This document shows positions 5,792 through 13,840 of a stretch of DNA of 32,409 nucleotides, one piece after another. This DNA comes from a virus: IMG/VR virus record IMGVR_UViG_3300049459_000322, positions 1 through 32,409 of that record. One strand, given 5' to 3'. Every line of letters starts with the position of its first letter. The stretch's first letter is position 1. Under the pieces are notes generated by a model. The model made no database searches. It was not told where the DNA came from and was given only the letters and a program-made list of their open reading frames with translations. A program made the position numbers and the translations under genes.

Positions 5792-8028
5792 CGCAGGAAT
5801 TTGCCTACCCGTGGAACGCTCCACGGGAGGCCATCGCCAGCCCCTATCTCACATATGACCAAATCCACCGCCGCGATCAGCTGATTGCGGCTGTTTCGCA
5901 TGCGCGCGAATTACTGGAAGGTCAGCCCGCGCTTGTCCGTATCGACGTTAATCGCCGCCTTGCCGAACTGGAAAGAGAAAGTGGAGTTCAGCGAGCCAAT
6001 GCCTACTTAACGAAAACTTTCGTTGAGCGGACATTGCCACGCCTTGAGCTTGTAAATGCACAGTATCGCCTGGGTGAAATGACTAAAGGGAGCTTTACGA
6101 TGTTGACTGATAACGCCGGAAATAACAGTAGGGCAGCAACCGCTGCCGGTACGCTTTGGGAACTGATGAGAAGATTTAACCGCCTGCCGGAAATGGCCCG
6201 CGCCGATGTTGATCTGCTGGCGGGTGATGTCGCCAGTTTTATTTTGTCAGAAATGGTCCAGGCACATGCTCAGTACGTTGACGAGTCAGACTATAAATAC
6301 ACACACCGCATCTACATGATGGCGGCCGGCATCACGCGTGAATTGAAGCAAACCCCTCCCCTTTGGGAAAAAGTAACCTCGCGCTTATTTGATCCCGAAG
6401 AAGTGACACCGGCCATTATGCGTATGCAGATGGAAAAATGGTGGAAAGGCCGCCTGCGCCGTATAGCTGCATCATGGCGTGAACATCTTCAGATCGCCCT
6501 TGCTAACGTCAGCAAAAAACACACCCCTTACGCCAGCAGCATGACGGTTATCGAATGGCGTGAGCAGAAGCGTCGCACCCGCGAATTTCTAAAGGGACTG
6601 GATTTGGAAAACGAGGAAACCGGGGAGCGCATAAGCCTGATCGAAAAATTCGACGGCAGCGTGGCAAATCCGTCTATTCGCCGTGGTGAGCTGATGAACC
6701 GCATCAGCGGCTTTGAGAAAATCTGCAATGATATGGGTTACGTAGGCGAGTTTTATACTGTTACCGCCCCATCCCGCTATCACGCAACAATCAAAACCGG
6801 TCACCGTAACCGCAAATGGAACGGAGCCAGCCCCGCTGATACGCAGCGGTATCTCTGTAACGTCTGGCAGAAAGTACGCGCGAAACTTCATCGTGAAGAC
6901 ATTCGCATTTTTGGCATTCGTGTTGCTGAGCCTCACCATGACGCAACGCCGCACTGGCACATGCTGATGTTCATGCTTCCTGAGAATGTTGAAAGGGTCG
7001 GTCAGATTCTGCGTGATTACGCTTATCAGGAAGACAGCAGCGAGCTGACCACTGACAAAGCCCGAAAGGCACGATTCCATGCTGAGGCCATCGATCCAGA
7101 TAAAGGCAGCGCTACCGGTTATATAGCTAAGTATATTTCCAAGAATATCGACGGTTACGCTCTTGATGGCGAACTGGATGATGAAAGCGGTAAAGAGCTT
7201 AAAGAGACTGTGCCTGCCGTTTCGGCCTGGGCTGCACGTTGGCACATCCGCCAGTTTCAGTTTATTGGCGGTGCGCCGGTGACGGTATTTCGCGAACTTC
7301 GCAAAATGGCAGATAGCGAAACTGCACACGGGTTGAGTGTTGAGTTTGGGACGGTCCATGATGCGGCTGACGGCGGAAAATGGGCAGAGTATGTAAATGC
7401 TCAGGGCGGCCCGTTTGTTAAGCGTGACGATTTGGTTGCCCGTAACTGGTATCAGACAAGCCAGGACACCAATGAGTACGGAGAAGAAATTACCCGCATT
7501 CAAGGGGTGTACGCACCTTCAGTCGGCGACGACACGCCTATCTTAACCCGCCTTACCAAATGGAAGATTGTTTCAAAAATCGCCGTTGATTTGGGGGTTG
7601 ACCTTAAGGGTGCGAATGCGCCCTCTCGGAGTTCTGTCAATAACTGTACGGGGAGATCGGGATGTGAGGATCTGACGCAGCCGGACGTTATGCCGAATAT
7701 GGACTTTGACCATATGCCCAGGATAGAACGGCGCAGTTTATTGAGGAGATTGGCCAGTGAACGGCCGGAGAAAGCGGCAAAAGCCTTCAGGCGCTCCGAC
7801 AAAGTGGAAGCTGCATGCGTCAGGGTAATCGACCAAATCAGAGAATTGACGGGTGAAACCATCAGCCGTGGGTTAGCTACGCGTCTTATCAGCGGCGTAG
7901 ATACTAAAATCGCAGGGGAATGGTGTCGGAGCGCCAGTAATGGCGAGCTGTTCCGTGCACCCAGACCGATTTCATTCACAGAACTGTTAGCCAGACTTCA
8001 TGATCTGCGTGTAATGGCCGCAACATGA
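5788..8028 (+). CDS. A: Replication initiator gpA (HUH endonuclease)
   Basis: The protein is 746 residues long (P2 gpA is about 760). It starts rolling-circle replication by nicking the ori and joining covalently to the 5' end. The metal-binding HUH motif is 'PHHDATPHWHMLMF' (H389-W-H391). Two active-site tyrosines lie in 'SATGYIAKYISKNIDG' (Y445 and Y449), matching P2 Tyr450/Tyr454. Palm-like elements 'FYTVTAPSRYHATIK' (322-336) precede them. The ori nick sequence lies inside this gene at 7625-7640, as in P2, so the protein is expected to act in cis on its own coding strand. It is the last gene of the early operon. Confidence 0.95.
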   Translation: MTQEFAYPWNAPREAIASPYLTYDQIHRRDQLIAAVSHARELLEGQPALVRIDVNRRLAELERESGVQRANAYLTKTFVERTLPRLELVNAQYRLGEMTKGSFTMLTDNAGNNSRAATAAGTLWELMRRFNRLPEMARADVDLLAGDVASFILSEMVQAHAQYVDESDYKYTHRIYMMAAGITRELKQTPPLWEKVTSRLFDPEEVTPAIMRMQMEKWWKGRLRRIAASWREHLQIALANVSKKHTPYASSMTVIEWREQKRRTREFLKGLDLENEETGERISLIEKFDGSVANPSIRRGELMNRISGFEKICNDMGYVGEFYTVTAPSRYHATIKTGHRNRKWNGASPADTQRYLCNVWQKVRAKLHREDIRIFGIRVAEPHHDATPHWHMLMFMLPENVERVGQILRDYAYQEDSSELTTDKARKARFHAEAIDPDKGSATGYIAKYISKNIDGYALDGELDDESGKELKETVPAVSAWAARWHIRQFQFIGGAPVTVFRELRKMADSETAHGLSVEFGTVHDAADGGKWAEYVNAQGGPFVKRDDLVARNWYQTSQDTNEYGEEITRIQGVYAPSVGDDTPILTRLTKWKIVSKIAVDLGVDLKGANAPSRSSVNNCTGRSGCEDLTQPDVMPNMDFDHMPRIERRSLLRRLASERPEKAAKAFRRSDKVEAACVRVIDQIRELTGETISRGLATRLISGVDTKIAGEWCRSASNGELFRAPRPISFTELLARLHDLRVMAAT
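7625..7640 (+). other. ori: Rolling-circle replication origin / gpA nick site
   Basis: The stretch CTCGGAGTTCTGTCAA lies within the 3' third of gene A. The P2 origin nick region, as I remember it, reads CTCGGAGTCCTGTCAA at the same relative place, so 15 of 16 bases agree. gpA would cut here to start leading-strand synthesis. Confidence 0.8.
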
Positions 8029-8131
8029 AATCATGGGCATTCTCAACTAGCACAGGTTAAGGCATATCAAGAGCTGCGAGCTAACATATTGTGGTAGAAC
8101 AATATTTATCAGGATAATCAGAAGGGTAAAA

Positions 8132-8149
8132 GTTAAGGATCATCTTAAC
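8132..8149. promoter_or_regulatory. Inverted repeat GTTAAG-N6-CTTAAC after gene A
   Basis: Perfect 6-bp arms with a 6-base spacer (GATCAT) lie in the 190-bp gap between A and the LexA-controlled ORF. No T-run follows on the plus strand, so it looks more like a protein-binding site or RNA hairpin than an intrinsic terminator. The role is unknown. Confidence 0.35.
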
Positions 8150-8180
8150 AAAATCCTTTCAATCCACTAAAGTGGCATGA

Positions 8181-8200
8181 TACTGTATATAAACACAGTG
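8181..8200 (+). promoter_or_regulatory. LexA (SOS) box
   Basis: The sequence TACTGTATATAAACACAGTG contains CTGT-N8-ACAG and matches the E. coli LexA consensus (TACTGTATATATATACAGTA) at 17 of 20 positions. It ends 18 bases before the ATG at 8219. A TATAAA-like -10 lies inside the box, so bound LexA would block the promoter. Confidence 0.88.
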
Positions 8201-8218
8201 TTTTTATAGGGAGGGAAT

Positions 8219-8404
8219 ATGCAGCTGGACGAAGTAAACGCCATGCATAAAAAAATGGCGTGCGTACGTTTTATTGCCGAGGTTTCGTTGATAGCGAACT
8301 GCAAACCAACCGATTATGAGCTGGCACTAACCATCATTGCTGACCTGACTAATTCGCAGCCATGCAATGAAGATAGTGATGGCCTTTTTTACTCGGCTAA
8401 TTAG
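8219..8404 (+). CDS. LexA-controlled 61-aa protein, candidate antirepressor
   Basis: This small protein of 61 residues (KKMACVRFIAEVSLIANC..., then TDYELALTIIADLTNS) has an excellent ribosome site (GGGAGGGAAT) and a strong LexA box directly upstream. I do not recognise the sequence. In 186 and in Salmonella Fels-2/Gifsy prophages, SOS induction works through a LexA-controlled antirepressor (Tum or small antirepressors) because the CI repressor is not cut by RecA. Here the repressor is also 186-type, and this is the only LexA-controlled ORF in the early half, so an antirepressor role is a reasonable inference. A DinI-like SOS modulator is the alternative. The sequence itself shows no HTH or catalytic motif. 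Confidence 0.65.
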   Translation: MQLDEVNAMHKKMACVRFIAEVSLIANCKPTDYELALTIIADLTNSQPCNEDSDGLFYSAN

Positions 8405-8421
8405 CCTAGATGGAGATTGCA

Positions 8422-8517
8422 ATGCAAGTTGAATTCACCCTCTACCATCAACACAAACTAAGCCTAGGAACAGTTAAAGGCCTTACCGGTTTCCGCCTCC
8501 TCCGCTTTACTTTATGA
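8422..8517 (+). CDS. Possible 31-aa peptide downstream of the SOS-controlled ORF
   Basis: A short ORF encodes MQVEFTLYHQHKLSLGTVKG plus eleven residues. It has GGAG six bases before the ATG and lies 17 bases after the preceding stop, within the same probable SOS transcript. The first residues loosely recall the N-terminus of DinI proteins (M-x-V-E...T...L), so it could be the remnant of a dinI-like gene, as found near cos in some P2-like phages. The match is weak and no continuation was found in the other frames. Confidence 0.3.
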   Translation: MQVEFTLYHQHKLSLGTVKGLTGFRLLRFTL

Positions 8518-8526
8518 CCCGCTTTT

Positions 8527-8546
8527 GGCCACCCGAAGTGGTGGCC
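8527..8546. terminator. Strong hairpin GGCCACC-N6-GGTGGCC, possible terminator
   Basis: Perfect 7-bp GC-rich arms with the loop CGAAGT lie directly after the 31-aa ORF stop. No clear T-run follows (CTATAG) on the plus strand. On the minus strand the stem is followed by AAAAGC. It may end the SOS/early transcript before cos, or stabilise its 3' end. Confidence 0.4.
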
Positions 8547-8550
8547 TATA

Positions 8551-8714
8551 GCCATGCATGCCTACACTGCATGGATCTGCATGCGGGAAACTTGGATCTA
8601 TACCCTCCCCCACGCCTTGTACGACGCTGCTTTCAGAGGATCGTGCAGTTGCATGAAATGAGGTCACTAAAGCGGGCAGGCGTGGCGGGGATAGCATTGC
8701 GCGCAAGGGTATAA
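8551..8714. other. cos: cos packaging region with P2-type cohesive-end core
   Basis: The 19 bases at 8679-8697 read GGCGTGGCGGGGATAGCAT. The P2 cohesive end is GGCGAGGCGGGGAAAGCAC, so 16 of 19 agree, and the following TGCGCGC is shared too. Upstream are several GCATG repeats (near 8553-8585) and a GC-rich stretch, the sort of terminase recognition context found at P2/P4 cos. It lies on the correct side of the leftward packaging operon. Small ORFs that cross it on both strands are not credible. Confidence 0.85.
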
Positions 8715-8837
8715 ACATGCTTATATAGTAATGTGAATTTTTCCTTTCGGAACTATGAACTTAGAATTTTCTCTAACGTGTCCCTTTAAAACTTTCAGTT
8801 AGCTTAATCAAGACTTAACTCAAACATAGGAAAATAC
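8715..8837. other. AT-rich leader of the cargo ATPase gene
   Basis: This is the non-coding stretch between cos and the AAA-TOPRIM gene. Base composition shifts sharply to AT. A TATAGT hexamer at 8724-8729 could be a -10 element, but no good -35 pairs with it. An ATAGGAAAA ribosome site ends the stretch. Confidence 0.35.
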
Positions 8838-10799
8838 ATGTATCTTAAGAGTATTAACATAGATAATGTCGGTGCTATTAAAAAGTTAATTATCGATTTA
8901 CCATTTAATAAAGATGGCAATCCTGAACCAATTATTCTGGTCGGAAGAAATGGTTCAGGAAAAACATTGGTGATGTCAAGCATACTTGATTCACTAATTC
9001 AAATAAAAAGAAATTTCTTCCAGGAAATACCTGAAGTTAAAGAAAACAATTTCTATAAAGCAGGTAAGAAAGATTACATTTCAACCGGCGAGTCATACAG
9101 TTTTATCAACTTTCAATATATTAAAACTGATACTTCCTTAATAACGTATAGAGATATCGCCACTCATACTCCCGCTGAAACAAGAACACTCCTTCAACAT
9201 TACGGCATTAATTTCCAGCACGACTTTGATGATAACGGATTTCATAGGGAGGTAGCTGGGGATTTTAAAGGTATTTTTGGAAGTGAACTCATTCTTTACT
9301 TTCCAGTGAATAGGTATTATTCCCCTGCATGGCTCGTCGAGAAAGATGATGTGAGAATCAAAACTACAGAGAAATATGTAGGCAAAGACAACAGTAACAT
9401 TATAAAAATGGATGTGATAAATGAAGTTGAGTCATGGATTTTAGATGTAATTTTAGATAGAAGTTTATATGAGCAACAAACAAAAATAACTCAACTTTAT
9501 GAAAAAAAAGGTGATTCCTATACATTAGTTAACATTCCTATGATGACATCCATACCAGGAAGAAATACTGGAATTGTCAATGAAATAAATAAAATATTGT
9601 TCACCATGCTAAAAGTAAAACTACCCGACATTGACTCTGCTCGATTCGGAATATCTTCAAAAGAAAGCGGCCGTAGAGTTTCTATTATAGTTGGTTCGGG
9701 TGGTGTTGAAACAACAATCGCTCCTACATTTAGTCATCTTTCCTCTGGAGAAACAATGATTGTCGCATTATTCTGCTCAATTATAAGAGACTATGACAAA
9801 ATAGGGAAAAGTAATTTATTAGACACAAAGGAAATAAGAGGATTAGTTGTAATTGATGAAATTGATTTAAATTTACACATAGAATACACAAAAGATGTCT
9901 TACCAGAAATGTTGAGGTTATTTCCTAAAATACAATTCATTATGACATCTCACTCGCCATTTTTCTTGGTAGGTATGAAGGAGGCTTTTGGTAGTAGTTA
10001 CACCGTCTTTAACATGCCAAATGGTGAGATAATTAATGAAAGCGATTTTAGCGAAATGAAGAAGGCATATAGCATATTTATAAAAGAGTTTGACGAATTT
10101 AGTGAAACTCTCGACAAGGTAAAGCTGGAGTTATTAAAAGGTGAAAATCCAATTATAGTTACTGAAGGTAAAACCGACTGGCGCCATATTAAAAATGCGC
10201 TCTACTCACTTCAAAGTAGAGGCGAATATTCTGAGATTAAAATCGATTTTCATGAATATGATGATGATTCATTTTCGGATTCTAAACTCAACACTTTTCT
10301 TGAAAATATTAAGCTCCTCAATAACAACAGAAAAATAATAGGTATATTCGATCGAGATGAAGGTCATGGAAAACAATATGCTAAAAACACTTTAAACGAA
10401 TTAGGGAATAACGTTTTTGCCGTTTCAATTCCACAACCTAATTTTCGCTCCTATCATGAAGGAGTGTGCATCGAGCTGATGTACAGAGATGAAGATCTTC
10501 TTCGCGAAGATGCTAATGGCAGAAGGATATACTTATCCAGTGAGTTCAATACAATCGGCAGGCTTGTTGATGATGTAACAATTGGAGTATCCAATGCATC
10601 TAAGACTAAAAGCTTCCTTTCAAAATCCAAAGAAAAGATTGTAGACTCAGAAGTCTATGATAATGAGTCCAATAGTTTAGCCCTGAGTAAAATTAATTTC
10701 GTAAGAGCGATTGAAAATAAAACCCCTCCCTTCGACCAAGTTGATATCAGTTCTTTCTCTCCATTATTCGATATTTTGCGAGAAATAATTCAGCGATAA
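8838..10799 (+). CDS. AAA ATPase + TOPRIM nuclease (OLD/PARIS-like anti-phage cargo)
   Basis: The 653-residue protein has an N-terminal ABC/SMC-type ATPase: Walker A GRNGSGKT (36-43), signature LSSGE (301-305), Walker B VVIDEID (337-343) and switch 'MTSHSPFF' (H372). The C-terminal part is TOPRIM-like: 'IIVTEGKTD' (439-447, E443), 'IGIFDRDEGHG' (501-511, D505/D507) and 'CIELMY' (544-549). This architecture is shared by OLD-family nucleases (P2 Old), Gabija GajA and, as separate genes, PARIS AriA/AriB (AAA + DUF4435). Here both parts are in one chain. The gene is far more AT-rich than the phage core, has its own leader and sits between cos and Q. Both are signs of a moron expressed in the lysogen, probably for defence against other phages. 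Confidence 0.82.
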   Translation: MYLKSINIDNVGAIKKLIIDLPFNKDGNPEPIILVGRNGSGKTLVMSSILDSLIQIKRNFFQEIPEVKENNFYKAGKKDYISTGESYSFINFQYIKTDTSLITYRDIATHTPAETRTLLQHYGINFQHDFDDNGFHREVAGDFKGIFGSELILYFPVNRYYSPAWLVEKDDVRIKTTEKYVGKDNSNIIKMDVINEVESWILDVILDRSLYEQQTKITQLYEKKGDSYTLVNIPMMTSIPGRNTGIVNEINKILFTMLKVKLPDIDSARFGISSKESGRRVSIIVGSGGVETTIAPTFSHLSSGETMIVALFCSIIRDYDKIGKSNLLDTKEIRGLVVIDEIDLNLHIEYTKDVLPEMLRLFPKIQFIMTSHSPFFLVGMKEAFGSSYTVFNMPNGEIINESDFSEMKKAYSIFIKEFDEFSETLDKVKLELLKGENPIIVTEGKTDWRHIKNALYSLQSRGEYSEIKIDFHEYDDDSFSDSKLNTFLENIKLLNNNRKIIGIFDRDEGHGKQYAKNTLNELGNNVFAVSIPQPNFRSYHEGVCIELMYRDEDLLREDANGRRIYLSSEFNTIGRLVDDVTIGVSNASKTKSFLSKSKEKIVDSEVYDNESNSLALSKINFVRAIENKTPPFDQVDISSFSPLFDILREIIQR

Positions 10800-10821
10800 A
10801 AAATGGCCCGTCCGGGCCATT
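10797..10821 (-). terminator. Terminator of the P-Q packaging operon
   Basis: An 8-bp stem AATGGCCC / GGGCCATT (10802-10809, 10814-10821) with a 4-base loop is followed on the minus strand by an unbroken run of T (10803-10798). It lies just after the Q stop codon and also directly follows the convergent ATPase gene, so it may serve both. Confidence 0.85.
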
Positions 10822-10823
10822 GC

Positions 10824-11852
10824 TTAAACATCGAGCATATATCCATTGAATTTAATGGCTTCTATCCCTAGCCAATTATTTATTTCCTTCATTCGCTCCT
10901 GGAGAGGCGTCAATTCATTCCTCACAAACACTTGTGCCGCCTTAATAACATCACCAAACCCGCCAGTATTATCCGGGATAATACCCATCATCTGAGGTGG
11001 CACCCGGTGAGCCGCTAGCAGGTCGTCTCGGCTGGCCTTTTTGATATTAAAAAAGTCATCCTTAGTTGCGACTTCACTCAGTGGCAGAATCTTGATCCCG
11101 TCGGGCTTGCCGTTTGGGGCGTACATGAACAGGTTGCGAAAATTGCCAACGCCTTTTGTATCCCTCATCGCCTTGCGCATCTGCTCTATGTCGCTGCTGC
11201 TTTGCGCCGCATCTGTCATGTAAAGAATGTAACCCGCGTGCGCACCGTTCTGATAATACTTGCGCCGGTAGAGTGTTGCGGCTTCATTCAGCCAGGCTGA
11301 GTTGAGCGCGCTCAGATATTCAGGCAGGCCATAGATTTCCTGATTAACGTCCGGCTCCAGCAGGTGAAACACGCTGCCCGGTTCAAAGCGGTGCGCGTCC
11401 TTCCAGTCGTTGATAAACCAGAACACATCATCTTCAACGCCGCGCCGGGTGAATTTCGCCGGTGAGCATTCAACCCGGAACCCTTTGCCCAGCGTGTTTT
11501 TTCTCAGTTCAGGGAAGGCATTACCAAACGTCAGATAATCCAAAATGATGCGGCTGAATTCTTGCTGACTGAGCATCGGGTGTGGGATGTATGTAGACAG
11601 CAAAATATTACGCTTAACATAAATCGGCGAACTGTGATGAACGGCAGCCCGCAGGCTTTTAGCCAGGCCGTTGAAACTGACCGGTGGCTCATACCAGCGG
11701 CCATTACTGAGACATTCTGCGTAGTCCAGGATTTCCCGCTTATCCAGCACAGGGATCGGCTCACCAAAGCTGAAAGCCTCGGCATGTTGCAGGTCTGGTT
11801 TTACCGGCTGAGACTGATTTTCAAATGCCTTGCGGCCCCTGCGCTTACTCAT
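10824..11852 (-). CDS. Q: Portal protein gpQ
   Basis: The protein is 342 residues from the chosen ATG (P2 gpQ is 344). It forms the dodecameric portal at the packaging vertex. Recognisable stretches are 'FSFGEPIPVLDKREILDYAECLSNGRWYEPPVS', 'NILLSTYIPHPMLSQQEFSRIILDYLTFGNAFPE', 'YLSALNSAWLNEAATLYRRKYYQNGAHAGYILYMTD' and 'DNTGGFGDVIKAAQVFVRNELTPLQERM', all typical of the PBSX/P2 portal family. The ORF is open to 11897, but the ATG at 11852 overlaps the end of the upstream small ORF (ATGAGTAA) and yields the usual length. Leftward operon with P, as in P2. Confidence 0.93.
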   Translation of the reverse strand: MSKRRGRKAFENQSQPVKPDLQHAEAFSFGEPIPVLDKREILDYAECLSNGRWYEPPVSFNGLAKSLRAAVHHSSPIYVKRNILLSTYIPHPMLSQQEFSRIILDYLTFGNAFPELRKNTLGKGFRVECSPAKFTRRGVEDDVFWFINDWKDAHRFEPGSVFHLLEPDVNQEIYGLPEYLSALNSAWLNEAATLYRRKYYQNGAHAGYILYMTDAAQSSSDIEQMRKAMRDTKGVGNFRNLFMYAPNGKPDGIKILPLSEVATKDDFFNIKKASRDDLLAAHRVPPQMMGIIPDNTGGFGDVIKAAQVFVRNELTPLQERMKEINNWLGIEAIKFNGYMLDV

Positions 11853-12033
11853 CTTTATCCCCTGAACCGGTGCATTCATGAATGAACGTGCAGACATGGA
11901 GTTTTCTATAACTCTCAGGTGTCAGACTTCCGCGCAGCGCGGTCATGAGGTCTTTAATCTCACTTTCTTTCAACTCAGGAAACATCGGATTAAGCGCCTG
12001 AGTTTCCGGGGTGCAGGTTGTGACATTCAGCAT
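11845..12033 (-). CDS. Small coupled ORF between P and Q (62 aa)
   Basis: This short ORF starts MLNVTTCTPETQALNPMF and ends CTGSGDKDE. Its ATG overlaps the terminase stop as TAATG (12035-12031) and its stop overlaps the portal start as ATGAGTAA. Such exact coupling on both sides argues that it is translated. I do not recognise it; it is acidic, with 'ELKESEIKDLMTALRGSLTPESYRKLHVC' predicted helical. In P2 itself I recall no gene between P and Q. It might be a packaging accessory protein or a translational bridge. Confidence 0.6.
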   Translation of the reverse strand: MLNVTTCTPETQALNPMFPELKESEIKDLMTALRGSLTPESYRKLHVCTFIHECTGSGDKDE

Positions 12034-13796
12034 TAATAAAACTCCACAAAGTTAGGACTCTGGCCGCCATCGGCGGCGGTGAGCGGTTCGTTTAAAAGCG
12101 CGTGCATGATTGCCCAGGCAACGTCAGCATGGCTGGCCTCTTCACTGCGACTGGCCTCATAGGTAGAACGGTTTCCGCTGGCGGTCATCGTTTTGCGGAT
12201 AGCCATAAATGACTGCGTGATATCGGTATTGCCCGCGTCGTATTCCAGGCGCCCGCTGCTGATGGTGTCTTTGGCTTTCAGCACCATCACGGTTTTCACC
12301 TCGGGCGAATACCGGATTTCCCGCGCTGCCGGGAAAAACTGCCGGACAAGCTGAAACACACCCTGGCCGATACCGGTGGCGTCGATACCGATATATTCAA
12401 CGGTATATTTCTCCGTCAGCTCTTTAATGGATTTGGCCTGCGCGGCAAAGTCCATGCCCCGCCACTGATGGCGCTCAAGCACGCGGAACTTGCCGCCCGC
12501 AACCAGCGGCGGGGCCAGAACAGCGCAGCCTGCGCTGTCGCCGGTGTGGGACGGGTCATAGCCAATCCAGACCGGACGGTAATCAAACGGGCGCAGCGCG
12601 TAGGGGTTAAAATCAGTCCACTCTTCCAGACTGTCGATCATGCAGGTCTGCAGCTCAGCGAAAGGGAACACGCTGGCCTCATCATCCACAAATTCGCACA
12701 TCAACAGGTTCTGATATTCAGGCGGGCTGTATTCAAGCGAGAGCTGGTCCAGGTCAAACAGATTGCAGCCGCCGGTCAGCGCATCCTCAACGGTAACAAT
12801 CTGCCGCCACTGACCGTCAGCGCACAGCGCGCCGCCTGCAAGATGCGAGTGACTGAGATCCAGCTCAACCCGGTCTGACTTATTGCGCCGGCCTTTGTTG
12901 AAAAGCTCGCCGGACCAAAACGGATAGGCGCTGTGGGAAAGGCTCGACGGCGTGGAAAAGTACGTGGTGCGCCATTTCTTGTGCAGCGACATCCCACTGG
13001 CAACTTTGCGTAGTTCCTGGAATTTCGGTATCCAGAAATATTCATCCAGATACAGGTTGCCGGTGTAGCTCTGCGCCGTGCGTACGTTGGTCCCAAGGAA
13101 AATCAGGCGTGCGCCATTTGGCAGCACAATCGGATCGCCCTTCAGGTCAACGTCAACCTGCCGGGAAAAGTCGATGATGTAATTTTTGAAAACGTGGGCC
13201 TGCGCCTTGCTGGCTGAGAGGAAAATCTGATTGCGGCCCGTCACCAGAGCATCAATCAACGCTTCGCGGGCGAAGTAGAACGTTGCGCCAATCTGGCGGG
13301 ATTTGAGGATGTTGCGGATACGGTGAGCCAGCCCGGCCTTGTGCCAGTGCAGCTGATACTCAAAACAGTTATCCATAAAAAGCGACGTCAGTTTGTCCGT
13401 AGCCTCTTCGCTGAACTCGTTTTTAATCACCGGCTGGCGCTCGCCCCGGTTGCGGTTGCGCACGTTAGGATTGAGATCGGCCTCGCTGCCGGTCTGGCGG
13501 TACCGTTCGACGCGGGCAAGCCGTTCAATCTGCCGCCCCAGCGCGTCTATCTCTTTGTAATCACCATTTCCTTTCACCTCTTTCATGATGAGCTGAATCA
13601 ACCGGGCTTCCATGCTGTTTTCAACGCGACTGATGGGCGCCACGTCTTCCCATGCGTCGCGCAGCTTCCAACTCTGCACGGTTGGCGTTTTCTGGCCCAG
13701 CGTTTCCGCTATCTGACGCACGGAGAATCCCTGCCAGTAAAGCAGTGCGGCCTGTCGGCGGGGATCGCTGATGATGGTTGTCGGTGTCGTTTTCAT
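12033..13796 (-). CDS. P: Terminase large (ATPase/nuclease) subunit gpP
   Basis: The protein is 587 residues long (P2 gpP is 590). It has an N-terminal HTH-like DNA-binding segment (11-50, RRQAALLYWQGFSVRQIAETLGQKTPTVQSW). The ATPase core has a Walker-A-like 'LKSRQIGAT' (164-172) and Walker B 'NLYLDE' (247-252). The C-terminal RNase-H-like nuclease has acidic residues in 'IGYDPSHTGD' (D414), 'YIGIDATG' (D472) and 'SHADVAW' (D558). It cuts at cos and powers DNA packaging with gpM and the gpQ portal. It is transcribed leftward, divergently from O. Confidence 0.95.
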   Translation of the reverse strand: MKTTPTTIISDPRRQAALLYWQGFSVRQIAETLGQKTPTVQSWKLRDAWEDVAPISRVENSMEARLIQLIMKEVKGNGDYKEIDALGRQIERLARVERYRQTGSEADLNPNVRNRNRGERQPVIKNEFSEEATDKLTSLFMDNCFEYQLHWHKAGLAHRIRNILKSRQIGATFYFAREALIDALVTGRNQIFLSASKAQAHVFKNYIIDFSRQVDVDLKGDPIVLPNGARLIFLGTNVRTAQSYTGNLYLDEYFWIPKFQELRKVASGMSLHKKWRTTYFSTPSSLSHSAYPFWSGELFNKGRRNKSDRVELDLSHSHLAGGALCADGQWRQIVTVEDALTGGCNLFDLDQLSLEYSPPEYQNLLMCEFVDDEASVFPFAELQTCMIDSLEEWTDFNPYALRPFDYRPVWIGYDPSHTGDSAGCAVLAPPLVAGGKFRVLERHQWRGMDFAAQAKSIKELTEKYTVEYIGIDATGIGQGVFQLVRQFFPAAREIRYSPEVKTVMVLKAKDTISSGRLEYDAGNTDITQSFMAIRKTMTASGNRSTYEASRSEEASHADVAWAIMHALLNEPLTAADGGQSPNFVEFY

Positions 13797-13840
13797 GGCA
13801 TCAGGCTACCGAGGCCCGCCCTGCCTTGCGCGCTCTCTCT

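Noticed and set aside
6589-7503. 304-aa minus-strand ORF opposite gene A
   Set aside because: It is a shadow of the initiator gene with no motif or promoter.
8512-8718. Overlapping ORFs of 66-68 aa on both strands across the cos region
   Set aside because: They cover the cos core and GCATG repeats, lack ribosome sites, and have no recognisable protein features.
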